This document shows, piece by piece, positions 57,101 to 64,000 of a stretch of 64,000 bases of DNA; the first letter of the stretch is position 1; every line of letters starts with the position of its first letter. The stretch covers positions 5,667,246-5,731,245 of the forward strand of contig NC_088296.1 in assembly GCF_032854445.1 (NCBI RefSeq). Reading direction: 5' to 3'. Under the pieces are notes generated by a model. The model did not search any database, was not told where the DNA came from, and worked only from the letters and a program-made list of their open reading frames with translations. This DNA is from Liolophura sinensis. Taxonomy: Eukaryota; Mollusca; Polyplacophora; Chitonida; Chitonidae. The position numbers and the translations under genes are program-made.

Positions 57101-60100
57101 TCAACCCAGGATTGATCCTGGATCTACTGCTCCCAACTGGATGCTCTACCAACTGTGCTATCTGGGTTGGTTGAACACTTCAGACATATAAGTTACAAAC
57201 TGCGATACTTTGAATTGAACAAACTTAAAATTCATTCATTTATTTTAAATAATGAGACACACGACCATCCACAGGTTGTTGGGAGACCTTCCCATAAACT
57301 GCCGGAGAGGAAGCTGGCATGAAGCCAGAAGCTCATTCAGCCGTGCTGGCACGCTTAACTATTTCGGTCATGGGGGCTCACAGTAAGGAGTTGGGGTTGG
57401 GGGTTGGGGGTTGGGAGTGGGGGATTGGGGGGGGGGGGCACACAGCTAACATATGGTAATTTAATGGTAGCCGCTAAATTGAGTATACATCTTCTGTAGT
57501 TGGACCTATTTTGGGGTGATTTAACTCAACATTTTAAAAACACGAAAAAAATTTTGAAGAATTACAATACCGAATTTTTTTTTATCTATTTTTTCTACTG
57601 TTTTTGGTAGTTCATTTTCTGTGTACATACAATTATATATCCTGCTAAGTTTGCGTGCATGTCTACCTCAGCCTTACCCCTGATGAAGACCTCTGTAACA
57701 GTGTCTAGGCGATCTGGATTCTCCATGTCCACCTGTACACATGGCTTGAAGTACTCAAACGTAGGCCGTGTTGTGTACGTCTTTGGGGGAGGCTCAGAGG
57801 GCTCTGTGACATTAATGGATGAAGAGATGTGCGATTATACATGTACCATTGAAAACAGAAAGGGAAAGAACAGAAAGGGAAAGAACTGAAAGGGAAAAAA
57901 CAGAAAGGGAAAGAACAGAAAGGGAAATAACTGAAAGGGAAATAACTGAAAGGGAAAGAACAGAAAGGGAAATAACTGAAAGGAATTTTATCTGTGGTGT
58001 GTTATTGCTAAATATTTGCTCCTGATATTAAACAGAAAACCTGAGTTGACAAATCTCCATACAGATTGGCGAAAAAATGTCTAGTTCCTTGAAGATTATT
58101 TATTTATTTGATTGGTGTTTTACGCCGTACTCATGAACATTTCACTTATACGATGGCGGCCAGCATTATGGTGGCAGGAAACTGGGCAGAGCCCAGGGGA
58201 AACCCATGACCATCCGCAGGTTGCTGGCAGACCTTCCCACATTGAAGATTAAAATGTGAACATTTAACTGGAAACTTAATTCTTATACTGATTTACTGCA
58301 CATTCAATCAGCTTCATTTTGTACTTATTGCTTGGTTAGATATCATGGGTTTTATTCTCCTAATCTTCACCTGCAAACTATATGTACACACATCAATCTA
58401 AAATTGATAAAAAGTATAAAGCTAAGTACACTTCTAAAGCTACGAAAAAAAAAACCCCTATTTAAACTACTAAACACAACAGTCAAACTAGGACAGTGTA
58501 CCAGTTTTCGTTGGTTTATCTACCCTTACCTTTGTCTTCACTCAACTCTGCTTCAGGATCCGGTTCTGGCTGTTGTTGTTGTTGTCCCTTCTTGCCCTTC
58601 TCACCTTTCCCTTCTGAAGGTGTGTGTGAAGTAACTGAGGGAGGGAGACGGGGGCGCATAATGACAGGGGGGATAACTGTCAAACCACTCCGACGACACA
58701 GCTCTGTAAAATCATTCTGGAACTGTCCGGTGCAGGCATATGGTTCTGCAAACAAGAGTATCAATTCTTTGTACACCCATGAAAGTTTATTTATTTGATT
58801 GGTATTTTATGCTGTAATCAAGAATATTTCACTTATTCAAGCATCCAGCAACATAATGGAAGGAAACCAGGCAGACCATGGGGGAAACTCACGACCACCT
58901 GCAGCCTGCTGTAGATCTTCCCACGTACAGCCAGCAGAGGAAGTGGACTTAACCTCACAGCGACAGCATTGGTGGGAGGCTCCTGAGTCATTGCCATATG
59001 AAAGTCATTACTCTCAAAAAATTGGCACAGGACTCCAACTCATCGGAACTCATCTCAATGAGGTCTGCACCCCAACTTAGTTACACTAAAAACACAAGTT
59101 TTTTGTGCCCTTCTGGGATGGATTATGTCTGTATGTACAGTATGTATGCTTAGGGTATCATGTCATACTTAACAATTTTCAGTCAAATGACAACAAGGAG
59201 TCATGAGGTGTATGTACATATATTGTATCTTCCTGTGGAGCCAAAGTGCAGCCGTCACTAACTTGACTGGAGTTTCGGACACCTGGCCAACCAGTACTCT
59301 TTCCTTACTCTTACCTCTCAGTGCTAAGCGTCAAGTACCATTTTTAAAGTCTTTGGTATGACTGAATCGGGGTTTGATCCCACGGTCTCATGGTTTTGGG
59401 GCGGGCACCCTAACCATTAGGCCACCAAAGTAGTCCTAGGATGGATAATAGAGACTGAAACTGCGCTTACAGATGACAATGGAAATATAACAGTTTTCTA
59501 GAGGATTTCAATGCCAAAACTCAACTGCATTTCAAACCCCAAGTAGGTCAAGTACACTTCAAAATGGTCATTGACGGCCAGGTGCTCTGTATCACCGAAG
59601 TTCACGCTGTCAATGTGATAACATGGCAGTGAAATAATTAGTTTCATCAGTTAGTATAATATATTAAGAGGATAGTACTGGACATTCCACTGGAAATTAC
59701 ACAGAAATGAGCTCTGGAGGTGTTAGATTGCAATGAGTGGGAAGGAGATGGGAATTCAAAATATGCGGCGTGTTTTTTTAAAGTTGGGGATGGACTTGTG
59801 TTATGATGAATTTTAAAATAGCCCATTGAGTCGATCCAGATGGATTACAATTTTGGAACCTCAAAGGTTATCAGACTGTCTTTATACATGGCCCAGTACA
59901 TATATAGCACATTTTTATCCTTTGGTAATGTTGGTCAAGCCAGGCCTTCTATCAATTCTCATGTCATACAACTCACCTGGTGTTCTGCTTCCCTGATCAT
60001 CTGGCGTATCTTGACTGGCAGCAGACTGGTTCTTCTCCTTCAAGCCTTTCTCCAGTTTCTTCCCCATTTTGAATCGCCTGGCCAGTCTAGAAAGGAAAAT

Positions 60101-62144
60101 TAACAACAACAATATTCCTATTAGTGAAAAATTCACCTAGCTGCTATTTTGTTGAATTCAGTATTGTACACTTGTATCCACTTTCCAAAATATTTTTTCG
60201 GGCGTACGTGAGAAGGTCTATCTGCAGATGGTCGTGGCTTTCCCCCAGGCTCTGCTCGGTTTCCTCCCACCATAATGCTGGCCACCGTCGTATAAGTGAA
60301 ACATTTTTGAGTACGGCGTAAAACACCAATCAAATAAATAAATCAAAACGTTTTTTTTGTATATAACCCTGAAGTATTCAGGCTCTACGAAGGCCTAGTG
60401 TTGATATTATTCATGTTAGTTCTTTGCCACTCGTATGATATCACTGCGAAATAATGCTTGGAGGCAAAACAACACCCAGACGTCGGCCAAAAACATATTG
60501 AAAGGCTGAAAAACTGAAACGTAACACTGTACAACATATGCCTACAAGACGCTTACGAAATCACTTTGCTATTATATATCACAAAAACACGCAAATTAAT
60601 GACGCTAAAGATCAATGAGTATACAGACAAGCTATCATCCAGAAAAAAAAAAAAAAAAAATTCCCAATATCCCAAATAAAGTTATAAAACAGCAGCGGTA
60701 GTGGTACCATGTGGTACTATTCGGTGCCCTGTTTTCGCAGGGTATCATCCAAAGTCATAGAGGCACTGAATTCAGCCATTATTTCAGCGTTCGTATTATT
60801 AGTTGTTTTCTACATAATTACCACGTAATTATCGGGTCACCAGTTTTCTCAGAGTTTGCTTATAATGCATTCATTCCTGCAACATTATGCTACAAACCCC
60901 GACGGCTCGGCTTCGAAGGGGGACGCGTCACTGCTTGACAACCCCGTAGAATGAACTACGATAATTAAAATAGTACTCAAATACCGATGAATCATACACG
61001 TATACGTGCACACTTATGATTAATTTCTTACAATTTAGGTACAAAAAGCACATGCATTTTAAAAACAGATTTAAATATACTGCTTCCTTACTGAATCAAA
61101 AAATATTTGACTGAATTACTGCGCAATGAACTATTTGCAACTCCTGTGAAGCGGCGTCCTAACAACAATACTATATGACCTCCCCTGAATTTCATGTTGA
61201 GATGAATTTTCAATACTACAAAAATCAGTTATCTTCCAGATATATCCCATGAGGAAAACGTTATGTCCCTGAATTTTTCCTAAAAGGCTGTCTGCTTGTA
61301 TTTATTTATTTATTTATTTGATGAAATGATTTTTTGTAAATGTAGAATATGTCAAGATATGCAGGTGTGAACTGCCAGCACTTGGAAACATCTAAGAGCC
61401 TATGAACACGGCTGTCTGTGGAAACCAATCTGTAAAATTTGTATTGATTTCTGATTTTCTTTCTCTCACACATTATTGACTTTCATTATATGTATGTCTT
61501 CAGAGCGAAGCTTTCTTTAATCACGATGTAGTCTTTTTAACCGGCTTAATAGTAGGCTAAGACTACGGGTAACTGTCTTTTCTATTGTCGGAAACAGTTA
61601 AAAAAACATGCCTACCGGATTCGAAAGAATTGGTATCTTATAGATCTTACATTGTAAGATTTATACAACTGAATAATGCAGGTGTAACTTACCGATAGAG
61701 ATAGACACGTGGTATTTTCAGATTTATTTAGGGTCTATATACTGCCGTAGGCCTGCTATTGGAATACTATAGGCCTTTAGTAAACAAAACTACACAGCCT
61801 AGGACCTGATGTACTAGGCCTACATGTAGCCTACATATGTTTGCGGGTGGTTTCATAATTTCGCGCCTTCAGTGCGGTTTCTGATTTTCTGATGGTTTTT
61901 TTTACAGGTCACATTGTCGACAAAAACTACACTGCAACGTTTGAACGGCCGTAAGATTCGTTAGCAATCTGCGGATGGTCGAGGGTTTCCTCCGGGCTCT
62001 GACCGGTTTTTTCCCACCATGACGCTGGCCGCCGTCGTATAAGTGAGATATCCTTGAGTATGGCGTAATACACCAATCAAATAGATAAATAAAATATACT
62101 TACTCTCTTTGGCGGTCGGCCTTGGCATGACTTTGCTTGGGCAT
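33495..62144 (-). CDS. LRRC71: LRRC71-like leucine-rich repeat protein, 17 exons
   Basis: Seventeen exons with GT-AG borders and consistent phases join to 1665 nt, 554 residues, close to the roughly 559 I recall for human LRRC71. The order also matches: a charged N-terminus, an ACTGQFQNDFTELC block, FIRGWKID, five or so LRRs, a Lys-rich low-complexity linker, a last pair of LRRs and a short tail. LRRC71 is known as a cilium/sperm-associated LRR protein of uncertain biochemistry, so a role in motile cilia is family-based inference. Exon spans (high to low): 62104-62144, 59977-60086, 58530-58745, 57678-57803, 56741-56816, 55850-55924, 54315-54383, 53583-53742, 52924-53007, 51740-51829, 49008-49040, 48415-48502, 46554-46595, 36650-36726, 36043-36151, 34774-34892, 33495-33644. 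Intron 13 is almost 10 kb. Extra exons there cannot be excluded. Confidence 0.85.
33843..34892 (-). repeat. Six tandem copies of LRR exon 16 with splice sites
   Basis: Units of about 186 bp each hold an exon 16-like segment with an acceptor (GTGTAG before GGATGGG) and a donor (GTATGT). Segments are 34774-34892, 34588-34700, 34401-34514, 34215-34328, 34029-34140 and 33843-33955. Lengths are 119, 113, 114, 114, 112 and 113. Copies 1, 2 and 6 stay in frame, while copies 3-5 carry single-base indels. Only the first copy keeps the full RNQIGE start. Confidence 0.85.
35110..36075 (-). repeat. Minisatellite made of exon 15 end plus splice donor
   Basis: About 14 units of 66-69 bp share ACTGGAGAGGTTGAGGGTGA and TAAGAACCCTG. 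On the gene strand each unit repeats the last 30 or so coding bases of exon 15 and its donor (CTCTCCA then GTAAGT or GTATGT) plus the first intron bases. Confidence 0.85.
36206..36418. mobile_element. Mariner-like non-autonomous element (MITE)
   Basis: The terminal inverted repeats are AGGGTGTCCGAGAAGTCATG at 36208 and the reverse complement of AGGGTGTCCCAGAAGTTGTG ending at 36416. TA flanks both sides. Between them an open start, MANKLTVQERAELVFMFGRD, resembles the N-terminal helix-turn-helix of mariner-type transposases, cut short by an internal deletion. It lies in intron 14 of the LRRC71-like gene. Confidence 0.75.
36742..38380. other. Intron 13 of the LRRC71-like gene, right part; nothing recognised
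   Basis: AT-rich intronic sequence with no supported exon or repeat. Confidence 0.45.
38382..40765. repeat. 46-bp satellite array, about 51 units
   Basis: The unit is CTGACTTTGATGAATGGTTG, then TGTAAAGTGACATATCTGCT, then GATATA. Units are nearly identical, with recurrent variants (CATGTCTG or CATATCTG, CTGCAGAT or CTGCTGAT, TGTGTAAA or TGTATAAA). The length is not a multiple of three and no unit contains a minus-strand stop, so all three minus frames stay open across the array. Confidence 0.97.
40766..45690. other. Intron 13, middle part; few features
   Basis: It contains a CA microsatellite at about 45115-45160, a G-rich run at 44103-44125, SINE-tail fragments at 43047-43085 and a weak SINE A remnant at 43765-43860. 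A frame at 41668-41970 (acidic, SDSDIPNFNLGFWSDSDTEL) is not recognised and has no clear splice sites. Confidence 0.4.
45693..45835 (-). mobile_element. SINE family A fragment
   Basis: TTTATTTATTTATTTGATTG, then CGCCGTACTCAAGAATATTT and a body to CCATCTGCAGGTTGTTGGCA. It lies in intron 13. Confidence 0.8.
46554..49040 (-). CDS. LRRC71: LRRC71-like exons 11-13 (Lys-rich linker)
   Basis: Exon 11 (49008-49040) encodes SRRDKSSKKTK. Exon 12 (48415-48502) encodes PEGKPGKEVKEETKGKKAEK and DDKGGTKKG. Exon 13 (46554-46595) encodes TATAANTGGRSSG. Phases are 0, 1 and 1. Exon 11 has a poor acceptor (ATGGACAAG, with no pyrimidine tract) and an in-frame ATG nine bases upstream at 49047-49049 in a CpG-rich stretch, so it could instead begin an alternative transcript. 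Confidence 0.65.
47087..47800. repeat. 21-bp minisatellite, about 34 units
   Basis: Units are variants of CCTGGCATACACACGTGTAA. With a 21-base period, every frame repeats seven codons (for example CMPGLHV on the minus strand), which produces long spurious frames. It lies in intron 12. Confidence 0.95.
47848..47905 (-). mobile_element. LINE/SINE 3' tail fragment
   Basis: GAATGAATGATTATGGCTTA matches the LINE 3' end at 2030-2060 (GAATGAATGACTATGGCTTA). Confidence 0.5.
49041..49140 (-). promoter_or_regulatory. Possible internal promoter / alternative first exon
   Basis: A CpG-rich stretch (TCGTCGG, CTCGGCGATTCG, TCGGACGG and others) in an AT-rich intron lies directly upstream of the ATG at 49047-49049, which is in frame with exon 11. 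This is weak evidence for a second transcription start. Confidence 0.3.
49680..50800. repeat. Degenerate 20-bp tandem repeat
   Basis: Variants of GGAGAAGTGTGCAATGCACT run for about 1.1 kb in intron 10. Divergence between units is much higher than in the 46-bp array, so it is older. Bases 49745-49920 contain a higher-order unit of about 60 bp. Confidence 0.85.
51740..56816 (-). CDS. LRRC71: LRRC71-like exons 5-10 (first LRR block)
   Basis: Exon 5 (56741-56816): WKIDIIMMRTFEQCWPMMEK. Exon 6 (55850-55924): LWNAGLTGETITSLASFLPH. Exon 7 (54315-54383): TLVLDGNTVKEENYHLL. Exon 8 (53583-53742): LQNLSLRHCGLTDVGAERLG and LKLLSLNLTGNRITDVGVEH. Exon 9 (52924-53007): GLRMNRALLSLSLANNQIGD. Exon 10 (51740-51829): FVLTHEETVERRKLKSD. 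The LxxLxLxxNxI spacing is of the ribonuclease-inhibitor/NLR type. Each exon has a proper acceptor and a donor close to GTAAGT or GTGAGT. Confidence 0.88.
51842..51985 (-). mobile_element. SINE family A fragment
   Basis: TTTATTTATTTGTTTGATTG, then GCGTTTTACGCTGTACTCAA to CGACCATCGGCAGGTTGCTG, 13 bases upstream of exon 10. Confidence 0.8.
52036..52287. repeat. 19-bp tandem repeat, about 13 units
   Basis: The unit is AATTGTGACAAGACAAAAC, with AACTGTGACAAG and AACTGTGATGAG variants. All minus frames stay open (CHNCFVLSQLF-type), which is spurious. It lies in intron 9. Confidence 0.95.
53776..53856 (-). repeat. Partial duplicate of LRR exon 8 with an in-frame acceptor
   Basis: LQNLSLSHCGVTDVGVDRLG mirrors exon 8's LQNLSLRHCGLTDVGAERLG, with the same TTTCAG acceptor. 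From 53856 to exon 8's acceptor is 114 bases, a multiple of three, and the frame is open throughout. Confidence 0.8.
54895..55060 (-). mobile_element. SINE family A fragment
   Basis: TTTATTTATTTATTTCATGG, then ACACCGTACTCAAGAATATT to CTGCAGGTTGCTGGCAGACC. Confidence 0.75.
55199..55350. mobile_element. Hairpin MITE of about 150 bp
   Basis: TTAAAGGCGTTCAGACA and GGTGGGCTTTA at the left pair with TAAAGCCCACC and TGTTTGAATGCCTTTAA at the right. The inverted repeats are about 35 bp each, with small internal loops. The tips TTAA could be the target duplication. Confidence 0.65.
56185..56465 (-). mobile_element. SINE family A, nearly full length
   Basis: It runs from TTTATTTGATTGTAGTTTGA through the whole body to the head, with GGACTTGAAGTCAC (B box reversed) and GCGCGAGCGCGCTAACCAAC (A box reversed). 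Confidence 0.85.
56845..57172 (-). mobile_element. SINE family B, full length
   Basis: TGAGTGAGTCAGTGCTTGGG tail, a full body, then CAGGATTGATCCTGGATCTA and CTACCAACTGTGCTATCTGG, the reversed head. Confidence 0.85.
57240..57390 (-). mobile_element. SINE family A, 5' part
   Basis: CACGACCATCCACAGGTTGT to a decayed head (GTGCTGGCACGCTTAACTAT). The tail half is missing. Confidence 0.6.
57393..57438 (+). repeat. G-rich tract, potential G-quadruplex
   Basis: Successive runs of four to twelve G separated by TT, A or AT. On the LRRC71-like transcript it would be C-rich. Confidence 0.7.
57678..62144 (-). CDS. LRRC71: LRRC71-like exons 1-4 (N-terminal region)
   Basis: Exon 1 (62104-62144) encodes MPKQSHAKADRQR with donor GAGA then GTAAGT. 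Exon 2 (59977-60086) encodes LARRFKMGKKLEKGLKEKN and on to SRTP. Exon 3 (58530-58745) encodes EPYACTGQFQNDFTELCRRS, then VMRP-like VIMRPRLPPSVTS and a Gln/Glu/Lys-rich end. Exon 4 (57678-57803) encodes PTFEYFKPCVQVDMENPD and TVTEVFIRG. The start is chosen because it is the first ATG before a strong donor, with the purine-flanked context AAAATATG. Phases are 2, 1, 1 and 1. Confidence 0.8.
57848..57988. repeat. 15-bp purine repeat, about nine units
   Basis: Units vary around GAACAGAAAGGGAAA and GAACTGAAAGGGAAA. The frame with ERTERERTERE is a by-product. Confidence 0.9.
58095..58245 (-). mobile_element. SINE family A fragment
   Basis: TTTATTTATTTGATTGGTGT, then ACGCCGTACTCATGAACATT to CCGCAGGTTGCTGGCAGACC. 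Confidence 0.8.
58785..58998 (-). mobile_element. SINE family A fragment
   Basis: TTTATTTGATTGGTATTTTA through the body to CATTGGTGGGAGGCTCCTGA. It ends 40 bases from exon 3's acceptor. Confidence 0.75.
59140..59440 (-). mobile_element. SINE family C
   Basis: The reversed copy of the 27870 family: CTTAACAATTTTCAGTCAAA tail, then GACACCTGGCCAACCAGTAC, GGTTTGATCCCACGG and CCTAACCATTAGGCCACC head. Confidence 0.75.
60205..60345 (+). mobile_element. SINE family A fragment
   Basis: ATCTGCAGATGGTCGTGGCT to GAGTACGGCGTAAAACACCA and a CAAATAAATAAAT tail, intron 1. Confidence 0.8.
60346..61955. other. Intron 1 of the LRRC71-like gene, nothing further recognised
   Basis: It contains an A run at 60642-60660 and TTTATTTATTTATTTATTT at 61302-61320. 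No exon is supported. Confidence 0.45.
61960..62095 (+). mobile_element. SINE family A fragment
   Basis: TGCGGATGGTCGAGGGTTTC to GAGTATGGCGTAATACACCA and an AATAGATAAATAAA tail, six bases from the donor of exon 1. Confidence 0.8.
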
Positions 62145-64000
62145 ATTTTAAGTTTTAGACTGAAGACGAGTTAACTAAAATCTGAAGGATAGAAGTCGCG
62201 CAAAAACTGGTACGCTGTCGCTGTATATATTCCGTACTGATATACGTATACACATGTGCAACCACTTTTTTTCTGTGGTTGATCAAACCCTGGTATACAT
62301 AGCTATACTACAGTTCAATCAGTATAGATGAGTGACGGCCTGTGCAGGTATATCAATAAAATAAACTGGTTTCACAGGAACTTTCTGGGCATACTGATGA
62401 AGGTGATATATGTACGGCAGGCCGTGTGGACAATAGTAAGTATCCAAATCACAACACAGTCCGTCAACCGTTAAAACAATATCCAAAGTCAAATTCCAAC
62501 ACACAGTAACATTCAATCATGGTAAGGATATCCAAATTTTCAAACCATTCCAACATAAAACAATATCCAAACTAAAAAAACAAAAACAAAACACAACACG
62601 TAAACGTATATGCATATTAACACTGACTCATATAACTTACAATAACTTAATAGTGTGTCATATTCAACAGAATATCCCGTTTATCTAATACAATCTTTCC
62701 GTTGAATTAAGAGAATATTTCAGTCACATCTGCTTATCTGCTGCACTCACAGAATACATTCTAACATCACTATTGTAGACAACAGGCTTTCTACTACATA
62801 TAACATATAATTTTTTGTAGGGCAACTACATGCGACCAAATTCAATGTCGCGACTTGAAGATGTTACCATCAACAACACGCACGTATATACCCAGCCCCT
62901 AATTCTAGGTAAGGACGGGTAGTAATATTCTCCGCGTGGAAAATATACGGGATATCTCAATGCTTTTTCTGGACACGCTACCATGTACAGTTTTATTTAA
63001 AACATATAGCGGTGTTCTGTAGATGTACTATTGCTTACAAATTTACAAATGAAATCCTTGTATGTAAGTGCAAGGAATCTGATAACCCATATATGCAAGT
63101 TACAAAATATAGAGATTTACAGGTGGTCATTCGCTCCTGCCATACTTTGACATATTGAAGGTTTGAAACACAAGCTTATCTTGTCCCCGTCAGAACTGCC
63201 ACGGAACCGGTATTTTATTTGTTTGGGGTTAAATTTATTGCCCCCCTTTATTAGGAAGACGCCGCCTTTGATGTTTCTTTGTTTACCGTTAGTAACCGTA
63301 GGCCTACATCGCTGTAGCCTGTTTCATGGGGTCTCCCCGTTATATCCATATTTACGGGCAATAGCATTTATTAACACGGGTATGTAAATCTATAAAGTTT
63401 ATATTTTTATTTATTTTTAGGGTTTTTCTGTTATATACTGACAGAGTATAGTGCATTGAGTTACATCTCGTGAAAGCTTACAAATATATCCAAAGGGAAT
63501 CCGTAATTATATTCAACATAATCCTCAAGCAAAAGCCCAGTGAAATACAAGGGACTACAGTCAAAATTTCAAAACACTTTAAAATTATTACTTCTGATGT
63601 AATAAGGTCAAAATATTGCTCGACACTAATCTGGATAAGTTTTTGTGCAACAAATTTCAGCTAAAACACGGGAAAAGAACCCACCAAATTTAATAATTAA
63701 AATTTTGACTTAATAAGCGATCCCGGGGCTTGATGTTAAATCGTGGAGACCTCCCTTTGTGTCGTGACGTCGTCTTGGGGCAAATCAATGCATTTAAACA
63801 CGGATGGATATAAACATAAATTGATATTATCCATAATCAATGAATTTCATTATCCAAAATCTTTATTTTCGAGCCAGGATTAGCTAGGATTCATGTCTTG
63901 TGGATAAAGTAATTACTGTACGTATACCATCTCATGTTAAAATGCAGACTTTCCATGACATAATTGTCTGGCTTAAAACCTCAAATACGTTTGTAAGAAT
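62145..64000. other. Upstream flank of the LRRC71-like gene
   Basis: The first 100 bases are probably 5' UTR and promoter of the minus-strand gene; no clear TATA box is seen. The rest is AT-rich with no recognised gene. Confidence 0.35.

Noticed and set aside
57819-58025. ERTERE-type repeat frame
   Set aside because: Translation of the 15-bp purine repeat in intron 3.

Overview
The window is animal nuclear DNA, most likely from a lophotrochozoan (mollusc or brachiopod). The evidence is spliced genes with GT-AG introns, tRNA-headed SINEs in both orientations, a decayed non-LTR retrotransposon, many minisatellites, and a gene whose exon order matches animal LRRC71. I cannot name the species.

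Bases 1-2026 and about 24298-27208 hold two nearly identical copies of a secreted protein gene. It has a domain resembling the SleB/Hydrolase_2 cell-wall hydrolase family and a basic Arg/Gly-rich tail. Copy 2 is complete with two exons; copy 1 is cut by the window start. Copy 1 later received a SINE with clear target-site duplications, and copy 2 keeps the empty site. A rearranged I-like LINE (2027-5440, minus strand) sits where the homology of copy 1 ends.

Bases about 9150-20600 hold a degraded, integrated virus-like element of the Polinton-like kind. It has an A32-type packaging ATPase, a DDE integrase, three tandem genes of which two have penton/minor-capsid-like bodies, a capsid-like fragment, several small membrane proteins, and a Pif1/RecD-like helicase collinear with an HNH domain. 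I see no protein-primed DNA polymerase B. Some genes are open (penton-like genes, small membrane proteins), while integrase, helicase, ATPase and capsid-like genes carry stops or frameshifts.

Bases 20600-24297 and 27209-33480 are mostly SINE fragments and unrecognised sequence.

Bases 33495-62144 (minus strand) carry one 17-exon gene that I assemble as an LRRC71 homologue. All exon phases agree, and the CDS is 1665 nt (554 residues). Its introns are full of SINEs, a mariner-like MITE, a hairpin MITE and tandem arrays. Three LRR exons have been duplicated or amplified together with splice sites: exon 8 (one extra partial copy with an in-frame acceptor), exon 15 (its 3' end plus donor forms a roughly 14-copy minisatellite) and exon 16 (six copies). 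A 46-bp satellite of about 51 units in intron 13 makes long but spurious open frames.

Bases 62150-64000 are upstream flank with nothing recognised.
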